A DNA stretch of 64,000 bases from Lepus europaeus (Eukaryota; Chordata; Mammalia; Lagomorpha; Leporidae). Location of the stretch: assembly GCF_033115175.1 (NCBI RefSeq), contig NC_084831.1, positions 42,750,002-42,814,001 on the forward strand. The letters run 5' to 3'. The notes under the pieces are model-generated. The model had not been told where the DNA came from and ran no database searches. It saw nothing but the letters and a program-made list of their open reading frames with translations. The translations under genes and the position numbers were made by a program. Every line of letters begins with the position of its first letter. Within the stretch, counting starts at the first letter, position 1. Shown piece by piece: positions 25,418-37,014 of this stretch.

Positions 25418-26782
25418 TTCTTTTTTTTTTCTTTTAAAGTTTTTATTTATTTTTCCCCAAAGAAACCTTTTATTTAAGGAATACAAACTTCATGCATTTC
25501 ATAAACAATTTTAGGAACATAGTGATTCTTCCCACTGTACTCACCCTCCCACCCTCACTCCCACCCCCTTCCTCCTCCCTCTCCTATTCCCAGTCTTATT
25601 TTTTACTAAGATCTATTTTGAATTAACTTTATACACAGAAGACCAACTCTCTACTAAGTAAATAGTTAAAAAAAATTATATGAAAAAATAAACTGTTCCT
25701 CAACAGTTGAGACAAGGGCTGTTCAAAGTCATTGCATCTTGAAGTTAATTTCACTTTTTGTAAGCATTCTTCTTTCTCTCTCTTTTTTTTTTAGAAACTT
25801 AATTAACTTTAAAGAAGAACCCAAGAATGATACATCTTTTGCAAGCACTTAGACATAACTATTCCTTATGGGACATAAGAATATCCTCTACTTAATACAC
25901 TAAAATGAAGTATAGTGTATTGAAAACAAGTTTTACTATTAATTCACATAATACATCTCTTTGAAGACAGAGGTCCTGCATGGGAAGTTAGTACACAGTG
26001 ATTCCTATTGTTAATTTAACAATTAACACTTTTATGTATGATGTCAATGATCACTTGAGACTCTTGATATGAGCTTCCAAGGCTATGGAAGCCTTTGAAT
26101 TCACAAATTCCTTCAGTATTTAGACAAGGCCATAAGCAAAGTAGAAGTTCTCTCCTCCCTTCAGAGAAAAGTACATCCTTCTTTGATGGCCACTTCTTTC
26201 CACTGAGGTCTCACCCACAGAGATCCTTCATGTAGGACACTTTTTGCCACAGTGTCTTGGCTTCCCATGCCTGAAATGCTCTCATGGGCTTTTCAGCCAG
26301 ACCAGAATGCCTTAGGGGCTGATTTTGAGGTCAGAGTGCTACTTAAAGTGATTGTCATTCTATGAGTCTGCTGTATGGACTGCTTCCCATGTTGGGGCAT
26401 TCTCGCCTTTTTAATTCTGTTATTATTACCAAGCACTTAATCCTATTTATATGATCACTTTAACACTTAAAGGATTTTCTTTTAAGGTTTATTTATTATA
26501 TCTACTTGAAACACACACACACAAAGTTATTTTAATCCACTGCTTTACTCCCCAAATGTCTGCAAACAGCCAGGGATGAGCTGGGCTGAAACCAGGAACT
26601 TGGGACCCCACCCGTGTCTCCCACATGGATGGCAGGGGCCCAAGCACTCAAGCCATCATCTGTTGCCCCCAAGGATGCATCAGCAGGAAGTTAGATGGGA
26701 AATGGAGCAGCTGGGACTTGAACCAGCACACTGACATGGGATGTGGATAGCCCAACCTGCTGAGTCACAATGCCCACCTCTG
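25418..26782 (-). mobile_element. C-SINE, older, interrupted by an L1 3' end
   Basis: The body is at 26484-26782 (CCACTGCTTTACTCCCCAAA to GCTGAGTCACAATGCCCACC). Its target duplication TTGCAAGGATT is at 25407-25417 and 26783-26793, so the L1 fragment between 25425 and 26469 went into its T-rich tail afterwards. Confidence 0.85.
25425..26469 (-). mobile_element. L1 3' UTR, 5'-truncated, with target-site duplication
   Basis: Minus orientation. It carries the lagomorph-type L1 3' end: CACCCTCCCACCCTCACTCC, CTCTCCTATTCCCAGTCTTA and TAACTTTATACACAGAAGAC. The duplication AAGGATTTTCTTTT occurs at 25411-25424 and 26470-26483. Confidence 0.8.
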
Positions 26783-26793
26783 TTGCAAGGATT

Positions 26794-27261
26794 AGATGAG
26801 ATAATACACATAAGGCACAGGGTCTTTTCGTGATTCTTTCAACATTAGTTTCTCATCTATAAAGCAGGAATAAAAGGATTTCCATGAATATTACACAAGC
26901 AAGTGGGCCTGAAAGGGCTTTGGAGCCATGAGAGGAGGAGTTGGTGAGGCAGCCTCCGGGGGAGGTGGGGGGTAGAGTCAAGAACAGGAGACTCGGGGCT
27001 GCAGTCGGGCTTCCTCACTTTGATCCAGGGCAGTACCCTTTATTTCCCTGGGCCTCCCTGGTCAGAGCCGGGAGGGTTACTGCTGAGGACCAGGGAAGGC
27101 AAAAGCAGGAACCAACCCCACTCCCACGGAAGAGGCCCCCTCGGGAGCTCCCTGCTTCCTTCGGGTCCTTAAAAGTTACAGTCTGGTGCCAGCCAAACTG
27201 GTGGGGAACTGGAGATGGGTCTCCTCTCCCCTCGGGCTGGGGCGATTGCTCTAGACTGAAT
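26794..27261. other. Intronic, unique
   Basis: No exon recognised. Confidence 0.4.
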
Positions 27262-27525
27262 GTTGGGGAACCCATCCCTCAAGTTCATTCGTTGAAGTCC
27301 TTCCCCCGGTGATGTTATTTGGAAGTGGGGCTTGGGTTGAGCCCTCACCAATGGGATTAGTGCCCTTGTCAAAGAGCAAGGCCCCAGAGAGACCCCCACC
27401 ACCGTCGCCATGGGGACGCAGCCGGAAGGCACCGTCTGGGAGCGGGGAAGCGGCCCTGTGAGAGATGCACTTTTGTTCACGAGCTACCCAGCATATGGCA
27501 TTTCGTTACAGCACCCAACCGGAAG
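27262..27525 (+). repeat. Ancient LTR-like repeat
   Basis: TTATTTGGAAGTGGGGCTTG, ACCAATGGGATTAGTGCCCT, GGCCCCAGAGAGACC and CATATGGCATTTCGTTACAG follow a common old mammalian repeat that I judge MaLR-like. Class uncertain. Confidence 0.5.
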
Positions 27526-27969
27526 GTGGTGAGCCTCGGGGAGCTCTCGGCCGCCAGGCCAGGGAGGCCTCGGTGGCCAGGGAGGGAGTGCCTGGATCTG
27601 GCAGAGCCGCAACCCTGGGAGACCGGTGGATGGCCAGGCCCGCAGATGCAGTCCTCAGGGCATTAGAAACAGCTGGGGGACTCTGACGGGGGAGGGTGTG
27701 TGTGCTCCAGATAAATGATGATCTGGGTGCTGCATGCAGCTCGTTCAGGTCTGGTCAGTAGCCACATCTCTTCCAAGCCTTGCCCCTCCCACCCAATATC
27801 TGGCTGCTGTTTCCATCCCTTCCTCTCCAGTCCCATTGGCTGAATGGGAGGAGCATCCTCTATTGGCCCCACCTCTCGGGCACAGTGATTGGTTGAAGGA
27901 AAGGCCACTAAGAATAGTCCCCTGGGCTTTTTCAAGCTGGAGCTGGCGGAGAAGAGCAACCTTTGGTCA
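27526..27969. other. Intronic, unique
   Basis: No exon or repeat recognised. Confidence 0.4.
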
Positions 27970-28125
27970 TGATCACCAGCAGGCTCTCAGCACCGTGCTG
28001 GGCACCCTTCTCATGCAATCCTCAAAGGCACCCCGTGAGGCAAGCCCTAACAGTCCCCTCAATTTACAGATGAGGGAACCCAGGCACTGAGAGGTTAACA
28101 AGCCAGTCAAAGCCATTTCAGGCTC
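27970..28125 (-). repeat. MIR fragment
   Basis: CACCGTGCTGGGCACCCTTC, then TTTACAGATGAGGGAACCCA and CTGAGAGGTTAACAAGCC, is MIR in reverse. Confidence 0.7.
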
Positions 28126-28146
28126 GGGGCTCAAAGTCAGCCTAGA

Positions 28147-28468
28147 GGGTGGGTATTGTGGTGCAGAGGGTTAAACTCCCACTTGGGTCACCCACAGCCC
28201 ATATTGGATGACTCTGGGCTACTTTACTTCCTATACAGCTCTATACTAATGTGCCAGGGAAGGCCCTAACAACTTGGATCCCTGCCACCCACGTGGGAGA
28301 CCCTGATGGAGCTCCTGGCTCCTGACTTCGCCTTGGCCCAGCCCTAGTTATTGTGGCCATTTGGGAAGTGAACCAGCAGATGGAAGATCTGTGTGTGTGT
28401 GTGTGTGTGTCTCCCTCTCTCCATGTTACTCTGCTTTTCAAATAACTACATAAAGTTTTCTAAAAAAA
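28147..28468 (+). mobile_element. C-SINE, older type, with (GT)n
   Basis: GGGTATTGTGGTGCAGAGGG head, an internal (GT)n at 28390-28410 in place of the usual (CT)n, tail TTTCAAATAACTACATAAAG. Confidence 0.85.
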
Positions 28469-28724
28469 TCCGCCCATGGGGGCCCGGAGTACTTTCCCTT
28501 GATTTGTAACTTGCAGGATTTGAGCCTGGAAGCCTCTGGCAGCCAGGCCTTGCACTGAGCGAAGAAACAGGTGAGCCCTAGGAGAGCATGGAGATGGCCA
28601 CACCAAGAAACTGAATTGAGTGGCTAAGACTTTCGGGGAAGAACAAGTCAACTCAAGTCACAGACTTCAAGAAACTTCAGGAAATGTGGCATGCTGGCAG
28701 AGGCACAGTTGGAATCCCAATAAT

Positions 28725-29035
28725 TTCTTTCTTTCTTTTTTAAAAATTATTTATTTGAAAGGCAGAGGTACAGAGAGCAAGGGAAAGACAGAGAGATCTT
28801 TCATCTGCTGGTTTGCTCCCCAAATGACCACGGCTGGGCCAGGAGCCTGGAATTCCATAAAGGTTTCTCACATCGGTGGCTGGGTTCAAACACCTGGGCC
28901 ATCTTCCACTGCTTTCCCCTGCTTAGCAGGGAACTGGGTCAGAAGCGGAGCAGCCAGGACTTGGACTGGCGCTCATACAGGATGCTGGCAACACAGGCAG
29001 GAGCTTACCCCGCTGTACCACGATGGTGGCCCCTA
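28725..29035 (-). mobile_element. C-SINE with target-site duplication
   Basis: TTATTTGAAAGGCAGAGGTA start, CCGCTGTACCACGATGGTGG head. The duplication CCCAATAAT is at 28716-28724 and 29036-29044. Confidence 0.92.
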
Positions 29036-29179
29036 CCCAATAATCTGTTTCTAACTGGCCTCAAAGAGGACCCAAAATGTCCAGGTCCAAGTCCCCCGTA
29101 ACTGCTAAGCAGAGTGAAGGTCACTTGGCGGCTTCTCATGGTACAGTTGCAGGGAATGAAGATCTGAGGGTTCGCCACC

Positions 29180-29518
29180 TTTTTTTTTTTAGATTTTTTA
29201 TTTATTTATTTGACAGGTAGAGTTTGCAGACAGTGAGAGAGAGAGACAGACAGAGAGAAAGGTCTTCCTTCCATTGGTTCACTCTCCAAATGGCCTCAAC
29301 TACCGGAGCTGTGCCGATCCGAAGCCAGGAGCCAGGAGCTTCCTCCTGGTCTCCCATGCGGGTGCAGGGCCCAAGCACTTGGGCCATCCTCCACTGTCCT
29401 CTCAGGCCACAGCAGAGAGCTGGACTGGAAGAGGAGCAACCAGGACTAGAACCCAGCACCCATATGGGATGCCAGCGCCGCAGGTGGAGGATTAATCAAG
29501 TGAGCCATTGCACTGGCC
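29180..29518 (-). mobile_element. C-SINE, young
   Basis: TTTATTTGACAGGTAGAGTT start, head GAGCCATTGCACTGGCCCC. Confidence 0.92.
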
Positions 29519-29644
29519 CCGCTATGTGCCTTTCACACTAGGGCCCCCTCTCCCCTCTCCCCGTGCTGCACAGCAGCCCTCGGCAACAGCGGGGAGATCA
29601 GAACCCTGAGAATACAAGCATCAGTGTCAGACACTTGGAATTTT

Positions 29645-29939
29645 ATATATTTTATTATTTTCTTTGAGAGAGAGAGAGAGAGAGAGGTCTCCCATCTCCT
29701 GGTTCACTTCTCAAGCGCCCTCAACAGCTGGGCTGGGCCTGGGCCAGGCTGAAGCTGGGAGCTGGGAACTCAATCTGGATCTCCCACATAAGGGGCAGGG
29801 ACCCAAGTCTTGAGCCATCACCACTGCCCCCCAGGATCTGCAGTTAGCAGAAAGCTATAAACAGGAGCTAGAGCTGGAATTCAAACACAGCTACTCCAAT
29901 ATGGGATGTGGCCATCTGAACTGCTAAACGCTCACCCTG
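29645..29939 (-). mobile_element. C-SINE, older type
   Basis: TTATTTTCTTTGAGAGAGAG start. Flanked by ACTTGGAATTTTA and ACTTGGGATTTTA, an imperfect target duplication. Confidence 0.88.
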
Positions 29940-30280
29940 AAACTTGGGATTTTAAATCACGAGTCTGAGATTTCTAATCACTTCAACTTGCAGGATCTGA
30001 GAATCACAAAAGTGATAACTTAGCACTGGCCTCAAGTCCCAATCCATCCCAAGGAAGGGACCCCAAAGCCACCAAGGAGTTCATCACCAGATTAGAATTT
30101 CCCAACATAGAGGCATCAGAGGGCCCCTGCAGCTCAGGCGCAAACCAGGAACAAGATTTCTTTCTACAGCAGCCCCTGCAGGCCCCCAGCCTCCTTGGGT
30201 GGACCCCTCCAAAACTGGTGGGGCCCTTTCCTCCCTCAGCAACTCTGCCACTTAATTACTCTTTCCAAAGCAATCCGCCA
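29940..30280. other. Intronic, unique
   Basis: No exon or repeat recognised. Confidence 0.4.
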
Positions 30281-30614
30281 GGGTCAGCGCTGTGGTATAG
30301 TGAGTAAAGCCACTGTCAGCAATGCCGGCATCCCATGTGGGGGCCAGCTCAAGTCCCAGCTGCTCCACTTCCAATCCAGCTTCCTGCTAATGCACTTGGG
30401 AAAGCAGCAGAAGATGGCCCAGGTCCTTGGCCCATCACCCACGTGAGAGACCCAGAAGAAGCTCCTGGCTTCTAGCTTAGATTGGCCCAGCTCCAGCCAT
30501 TGTGGCCATTTGGGAAGTGAACCAGCAGATGGAAGACCTCTCTCTCTCTCTGTGTCTTTCCCCCATTTGTGTATAACTCTGCCTTTTAAATTAATAAATA
30601 CACAATTTTTAAAA
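30281..30614 (+). mobile_element. C-SINE, older type
   Basis: GTCAGCGCTGTGGTATAGTG head, TTAATAAATACACAATTTTT tail. Flanked by AAAGCAATCCGCC and AAAGCAACCTGCC, an imperfect target duplication. Confidence 0.9.
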
Positions 30615-31733
30615 AAAGCAACCTGCCTGCCTGTACTTCCTTCCCACTGTGTTGCTGTGCTGTCTCCTACCACGAGTGGGGGTCTAGGTGAGGAAGGGGG
30701 TCATATCTGTAGGTCGAGTAAGTGGTGGTCCATGTAGCAAGATGCTCGGGTGTCAGGAACAGTCCCATTCCCTTTTCCAAACAGTTCCGGGTTATCCAGT
30801 CCGCATGCCTGGAACCCCACCATTAATGCCCAAACTGTCAGAATCCCCCCTGTTCTATGTGAATAACCAGGAAGGAAGATCATCTCATACCAGTGCCAAG
30901 AGGGAACTAAGCTCAGAGCTGAGCTGAGCGGCTGGCTGGCAGGTCCTTCACAAGCCCAGTGAGGAGCTGTTAGCTTTCAGCTGAGTACACGCGGCTCACA
31001 CAGATCCAGTCCCTGAGTCAAGGTCACAGAGCTGGAAAGGACTTGGGAGAGCAGGGGTCTCACCACTCCCCTTAGGCTCTGCTGTGGGACAAAGACACAG
31101 GGCAGCATGCTGGGTGAGAGGGGAGGGCTGAGAGGTCAAAGGTTGTGAACTAAAAGACTAGAGACCCAGGTCTGGGCCTCGGAATGAGACCATGCAGGAG
31201 CAATGGGTGCCCCTTCCAGCTGAAGCGTAAAGGCACGTGAGCGCGGGCGCTCTCACACACACACTCTCGCTCACAAAGGCCCTCAGCGGGAGGCGGAAGC
31301 CTCTGTGTGGCCAGAGGCCCCCTTGTGCAGCTCTTCCTTACAGTCTCACCTCCCTCCCACCTTGAATCCGAGTCTCGCCTCCCAGCCTGTCTGTTCACCA
31401 CGTGTCAGTTCCTCCTTCTTCGCTTCTTCCCCCAGCCTCGCCAGCTTCCCCATCCACACCGCAGCGACTCTCCCCTGGATCATCAGGCCTGCCTCCGCTC
31501 TGGTCTCCCTGCCTCCAGTCTTGCGCCACACGGCGCCATCAGCCACATACACACACTGGAAGCTCACACAGAGCCCTGGTGCCACAGACAGAACACAGCT
31601 GGATTCTCACAGGCAGGGAGGTCCTGGGCAGGCAAGAAATCCCCCTGGACACAGACTGTCCTCACCAGCCGGCCAGAGGATCTTGCCCTCCTCAGAAAAT
31701 TGTTCCCAGAGATCCTCATCAAAGCTGAAATGT
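30615..31733. other. Intron of the longest TTC39A isoform, unique
   Basis: Includes (CA)n-like patches at 31255-31265. No exon or repeat recognised. Confidence 0.35.
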
Positions 31734-32043
31734 GGGGCCAGCACGGCAGTGAGCAGGTTAAGCTGCTGCTTGCAATGCTGGCATCCCGTATCAGAGCACT
31801 GGTTTGAGTCTTGACCACTCTTTCCCATCCAGCTCCCTGGGAAGGCAGCAGATGATGGCCCAAGGACTTGGGCCCCTGTGTCCCACATGGGAGACCCAGA
31901 TGGAGTTCCAGGCTCCTGGCTTTGGTCTGGTTCAGTCCAGGCTACCCTGGCTGTTTGGGGAGTGGACCAGAGGATGGAAGATTCGCCCTCTCTGTCACTC
32001 TGCTTTCAAATAAATAAATAAATAAATCTTCAAAGAAAAAAAT
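31734..32043 (+). mobile_element. C-SINE, older type
   Basis: GGGGCCAGCACGGCAGTGAG head, AAATAAATAAATAAATAAAT tail. Confidence 0.9.
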
Positions 32044-32449
32044 GTTTAACTGCTCTGCCTAAATCCCTCTAGTTTCCCAAACAACAGTGAGATCAACTTC
32101 TTGCCCACTGGTTCTGGCCGGTATGCCTCCTGGATGTTGCCAGGTATCCATCCTCAAGCCCCTCCCCCTTCCTGTTCCCCACACTCCAGGCTTCCGTGTG
32201 AGCTGCCCTCATTGCCAGCAATGGTCTGGGTGTTATGCACCACATAGCCTCGCCGTAAGCCTCACACGGCACCTGCTGCCGACTCTCCCACTGGAACAGG
32301 TCTCTAAGTCCGGGACATGTATTTCTGCAGCAACACACAGCGCCTGCAGCCAGTCCTCAACAAGGGTGGCTCAAAGACTGACAAGAACCCTGAGACAGAA
32401 GCCAAGACGCTGGAGCCCTGGGGACCATGACCTCAGAAGGGCTCCCCTA
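32044..32449. other. Intronic, unique
   Basis: No exon or repeat recognised. Confidence 0.4.
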
Positions 32450-33010
32450 AGAGCATCAGGAGTGGAGAGAGGCGTTCCGGGCAGCCCAGGACAATCCCTG
32501 CAGAGCGTGGCCAGCTGGTGTTGCTGAGACAGAGTGAGGGGCAGGGAGGAATGGGTAATGTACCTGCGCGGCTCACAGCCTCTCCCTGAGGGCCTTGGAC
32601 TTTAACCTTTAGGTGATGGATTGCCATGGAAGGGTTTTAAAGCAGGAAAATGACACAGCCTGGTTTGCCCTTTAAAATGGATGTGTGGTGAGGGGGAGCC
32701 TGGAGAGGCTGGGAAAGTGAGGGCCTGGCCCAGCCCTGGCCCAGCCCTGGCCGCTGTGGCCATCTCGGGGATGAACCAGTGGAGAGAAGCTCTCTCTCTC
32801 GGTCTCTCGCTCTCTCTGTACCTCTTTCTTCCAGTGACAACCAGGAGGTAAAACCAGCAGGCCTTAGCGGCCGGGGTGGGGTGAGGGAGTGGGTGTCAGG
32901 GATGACTCCCAGGTTTTAGGCTTGAGCAACTGCCTGGATGACTGTGCTGCCGAGATGGAGACACATGAGGAGGAACAGGTTTGGGGGTTAAGATGCTGAG
33001 TTAGGCTTGA
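32450..33010 (+). repeat. Ancient dispersed repeat, copy 1
   Basis: Contains GGATTGCCATGGAAGGGTTT, CAGGAAAATGACACAGCCTG and ATGACTCCCAGGTTTTAGGC, then GAGCAACTGCCTGGATGACT, in the order of a widespread old mammalian repeat that I cannot name. A second copy sits at 61660-62290. A SINE fragment interrupts it. Confidence 0.5.
32722..32835 (+). mobile_element. C-SINE 3' fragment
   Basis: GCCGCTGTGGCCATCTCGGG, then GATGAACCAGTGGAGAGA and a (CT)n tract; head missing. Confidence 0.75.
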
Positions 33011-33173
33011 GGCGCTTGGCAGGGCCACTGATGGTGCTGGGGGCACAGTCAGCTTGCCCTCTCCCAGGGACAGCAGGCTGGGCTCTACGGAAATACGGAC
33101 TTGTGGGAGCAGCTGTCCCTTCTCATGGAACACTTTTGTAGGCACCAACTCATCCAGCAGGTGGGGCCAGCTC

Positions 33174-33199
33174 GGTGTGTGTGTGTGGGGGGGGGGGGG
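33174..33199 (+). repeat. (GT)n then poly(G)
   Basis: GTGTGTGTGTGTG followed by a run of about 12 G. Confidence 0.85.
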
Positions 33200-33656
33200 T
33201 AGCACAGAGGAGGACATACCCCTAAAGGGCAGAACTTGGAAGAGCCAAGGTGCACAGAATCCCATCCAAGACTAAACTGGGAACCAGGAGGCCCCACCCT
33301 GCTGCCCTGCACCCAGGACAACCCTTCAGGCATCCTGTGTGCCGAAACCCTACTTCTGGCCCTGCCACAAGTCCTGCTCACCCACCATGCCCTCGCAGCG
33401 GCCCACAGGCTGCAGCACTGGCAGGGGGCTCAGGTGGGATGGTAGCCTCCAGGGGCCCGCAGAGCCTTCTTCCCAGACCTAGCTCTGGGTGGGGGCGGGG
33501 GCACGTGGGGATGCACTATTCCTCCCTGGGGCCCCCAGCGCCCCGGCAGCCCGCACACTGCTGTCTCTCCTCAGCGGTCCTTCTCTCCAGCTGTGGTCCC
33601 TGCAGGTCCCTTGGTCCCCTCCGCGCCTCCGGCCAGTCCCCGCCCCCGCCCCGTAC

Positions 33657-33709
33657 CTGCGGTCGCTTTTCCTGGAGGCCGTCCGCTTCCAGGCAGTCAG
33701 AAAGGCCAT
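33657..33709 (-). CDS. TTC39A: TTC39A alternative first coding exon (most upstream)
   Basis: On the minus strand the start ATG (complement of 33707-33709) is followed by 17 codons and two bases, reading MAFLTAWKRTASRKSDR, then a donor CGCAG|GTACGG. The two left-over bases AG join the first G of exon 2 to give Arg, so it splices in frame into [11 protein letters not shown]. The start context has G at +4 but C at -3. The exon lies in a GC-rich block with GC boxes just upstream. The frame is also open upstream because of base composition, so a longer N-terminus cannot be excluded. I infer it is a TTC39A first exon from phase, strand and promoter-like setting; no transcript evidence is available here. 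Confidence 0.72.
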
Positions 33710-33960
33710 GGGCACAGGCTGGGTTCGGCCCGGGGGGCGCGGGGGCCCCTCGCGCCGGCAGTGACGGCAGCAGTGGCTGCGGCGGCGGCAGCACCTGGAC
33801 GGGGCGGGCGGGGCGGCCCGGCGGCTCCTCCCTGCCTTTGCAGGCTCTTCCCCGCCCTGCAAGGGCGTCGGTGTCCCAGGGCAAGTCCACTCCCACCCAG
33901 AACCAGGAAGGACTTCGAACACAGATTCATCGTCGGGCACAGGGAGAAGCGGGGTCCAGA
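33710..33960 (-). promoter_or_regulatory. TTC39A: Putative promoter and 5' UTR of distal TTC39A first exon
   Basis: This GC-rich stretch directly upstream of the MAFLTAWKR exon carries overlapping GC boxes near 33797-33815 (GGGGCGGGCGGGGCGG) and CGG-rich runs at 33775-33790. No TATA box is apparent. The block of raised CpG content spans about 33480-33960. Confidence 0.5.
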
Positions 33961-34649
33961 GAGTGCCAGAGCTGTACCGTCCAAGATCAGAGGGCAGGAG
34001 GGGCGGGCAGAGGCAGGCCTCCCCACCTCAGTTCAGAGTCCCTCCTTCCTGCCCAAGGCCGGCCTGGTGACCGACCTTACTAGGGCTGTGTGGGCCTGAA
34101 TGCACTGGGTCAAGTGCAAGGCAAAGAGCGGAGTGACAGGGTCTGGCAGAGACCAGGGAGGTGGGAAGTGAGTAGCAGCCTGGGGGGCCTGAGGGTAGAG
34201 GCTGCAGGCTGGGCTGGGCCAGGCACTGGGGCCTGGCGACCCAGTAGACCTCTGACCCCCAGTCCCCAGTGGGAAGCACAGGGTGGAGAAAAAGGAGCAT
34301 AGACAGACTCCAGCATAGACGTTCTCTGGAGCCCGCATTTTGTTTTTTGTCACGTGCACTTTTTTGGTTTTTTATTTGAAATTGTAACTGACAAGTGGGA
34401 TCAGCTCTGGCACAAGGTGAGCCCCCGGCAGCACAGTCCAGCAGGCTTGGTGGGAGGCCGGACCGAGGGCAGCCGTGGGAGGAGGCGTTTGAGAAGGGCT
34501 GGCTCTGCGTGAAGAATGGATTCGGGGGCCCTGGAGGCTCCTCTGATGCCAAGGGTGGGGGGTGGACAAGGGCAAGGGCAGGGGGCTAAGAAAGAGGCCT
34601 CCTCTGGGGCTGGGCATGTTTCCGCAATACAGATCTTGTCCGGTAAATG
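33961..34649. other. Intergenic, unique
   Basis: Upstream of TTC39A; no exon or repeat recognised. Confidence 0.4.
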
Positions 34650-34815
34650 ACACACACCGAGTCAGGTGTTGTCTGCCGTGCCAAGGCCCGAGCCAGGCAC
34701 TTCACCCAGTTCTCGCTCAGCTTCATCTCACTTGGCCCCTTTTGTAGTTGGAGGAACTGAGGCTAAGGGGCTAACCGCCCTGGGAGCAAGCTGCGGAGCC
34801 AGGTCTTGAACCCAG
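34650..34815 (-). repeat. MIR fragment
   Basis: GCACTTCACCCAGTTCTCGC, then GGAGGAACTGAGGCTAAGGG and TTGAACCCAGGCATCTG, is MIR in reverse. Confidence 0.65.
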
Positions 34816-35894
34816 GCATCTGCCCGATCTGGTGCTTTCCTCCTACACGGGGCTGGGCATGGAGTAGGCATCTCTGGGCAAAGCTGCTGAGGGGAGAAGT
34901 CCCAAAGACGACCTTTCCCCCTTTTTCTGAGCACCCAGGTCATGGCCTTGTCAGACCAACAAGGGCCTGAGAATGCCGCCTATCTGATCACAAAGCCCGA
35001 GCTTCTAGATCTGGAAATTCCAGTTACAAGGGCCCAAACCCTTCGGTCCACAAAGCCGCATCTAGCCCAGCCACTGCAGAGCCAGCGTCTCCTGGGCTCC
35101 ACACCACAGGGCCGCAAAAGCCTGCTTGCAGACAAGGATTAAGGACCCACCCAGCCTCTGAGCCCACAGCCAAGGCCACTTGCTTCCCCAAGCCCTTCGA
35201 CGTCTCCCCAGTGGAGGTGTCGCTGCTTCCTCAGAGGTTACATTTATGTCTCTCTCATAGACTTCCAGCACTACCTAACGCTTAATCCTTATATATTAAT
35301 TATCTACAAGCATTTAGTCTCACTCTTCAGATTCTGTTAGGTAGGAAGTCAGATATGAGCTTATGTGTGTGTGACAAAGGTCTAAGGAGTTGACATCTAG
35401 GTCCAGCATATGCATCTCAAAATCATCCCAATAACCTTCCAGGTGCAGCCCAGCATCTGCACTTCAAACACCCTACCAGGGCTCCTGCCCATCCTTCCTC
35501 TAACCCGGGGTGATGCCAGCCAGGCTTCCTCCTGATAACTTCAGGGGGAAAACTCAGAAAGGAGGAGAAGATGTGGGAAGGCAAAGACCCATCCCCTTAA
35601 AAAACCCCAGCCTCAACCGTACTGCACACTCAGCCTTCTGCCTCGCTGCTGAGCCGCCCGCCTGGCCTGCCCAGGTGTATTCTCTCCACTTAACCATGTA
35701 GCCTCTCCCCCAGTCTGAACGACTGGGTGCTCTCTCTCAGGTTCTGTCTGGAGAGGTGCCCATCCATTCTTATGGATGTCCCTGCCCTAATAAACCTTGC
35801 TATTAGCTTTCCACTACTCTGTCTCACACCTGAATTCTTTCTTGCGCAAAGACAAGAACCCTTGCGTTCTCCGGTAACAAATCCTATGATGGTA
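34816..35894. other. Intergenic, unique
   Basis: No gene or clear repeat recognised between TTC39A and EPS15 here. Confidence 0.4.
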
Positions 35895-35907
35895 CAAAGA
35901 CTGTCTC

Positions 35908-36254
35908 TCTCTCTCTCTCTCTTTTTTTTTTTTTTTTGACAGGCAGAGTGGATAGTGAGAGAGAGAGACAGAGAGAAAGGTCTTCCTTTTTGCCGTTGGT
36001 TCACCCTCCAGTGGCCGCTGCAGCCGGCGCACCGTGCCGATCCGAAGGCAGGAGCCAGGTGCTTCTCCTGGTCTCCCATGCAGGTGCAGGGCCCAAGGAC
36101 TTGGGCCATCCTCTACTGCCTTCCCAGGCCACAGCAGAGAGCTGGCCTGGAAGAGGGGCAACCGGGATAGAATCCGGCACCCTGACCGGGACTAGAACCC
36201 AGTGTGCCGGCACCACAAGGCGGAGGATTAGCCTGTTAAGCCACGGCGCCGGCC
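35908..36254 (-). mobile_element. C-SINE, young, with target-site duplication
   Basis: T tract, GACAGGCAGAGTGGATAGTG, ending AAGCCACGGCGCCGGCC. The duplication CAAAGACTGTCTC is at 35895-35907 and 36255-36267. Confidence 0.96.
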
Positions 36255-36267
36255 CAAAGACTGTCTC

Positions 36268-36671
36268 ATATCGTGTTTCCCACATAGCCTAGCACTACTG
36301 CTACACATTGTTGGCACTCAGTATTGGGCATACAATAAAGGAACTAACAGTAATGCACTACGTAGCATTTTGGTCAGGAGACAACATACAGGAGAGTGGT
36401 CTTGCAAGATGATACCATCTAAGAACGTAGTAATCTTAGTTTGTATAAGCACACTCTGTTTACTAACAACAAAATCACATGAAAATGCATTTCTCAGAAT
36501 ATATCCCATATTAAGCAGTGCATGCCTGTATACATTTCTATGCAACGGCAGGCACTTCATTGAGGGCCATTACAATATAGTACCTCTCATCCGGACAACT
36601 GTGTTTTAAGACTATTTGAGTCAGAAGTTTAGATATGCTAAACGAAACAAAACAAAACCAAACAAAACCAA
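36268..36671. other. Intergenic, unique, AT-rich
   Basis: No gene or repeat recognised; an AAAC-rich run lies at 36640-36670. Confidence 0.4.
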
Positions 36672-36995
36672 CGGCTGGCAGCATGGCTCACTTGGTTAAT
36701 CCTCCACTTTGTGGTGCTGGCATCCCATATGGGCACCAAGTTCTAGTCCTGGTTGCTCCTCTTCCAGTCCAGCTCTCTGCTGTGGCCTGGGAAGGCAGTG
36801 CAGGATGGCCCACGTGCTTGGGCCCCTGCAACCACATGGGAGACCAAGAGGAGCACCTGGCTCCTGGCTTCGGATCGGCTCAGCGCTGGCCATAGTGCCA
36901 TTTGGGGGGTGGACCTATGGAAGGAGGACCTTTCTGTCTGTCTCTCTCTGTCTATAACTCTACCTGTCAAATAAATAAAACTAAACAAACAAACA
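36672..36995 (+). mobile_element. C-SINE
   Basis: GGCTGGCAGCATGGCTCACT head, GTCAAATAAATAAAACTAAA tail, between two AAAC-rich runs. Confidence 0.92.
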
Positions 36996-37014
36996 AACCA
37001 GGAGCTCCGATTCA

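Larger units (their letters stand above)
33480..33960. other. Second CpG-rich block
   Basis: GC- and CpG-enriched DNA around the distal TTC39A first exon, less dense than the 22 kb island. It lies about 7.8 kb downstream of the EPS15 poly(A) site on the same strand. Confidence 0.65.

Noticed and set aside
33250..34083. Plus-strand open frame of 277 codons
   Set aside because: Composition-driven, antisense to the distal TTC39A first exon, no domain and no supporting splice signals.
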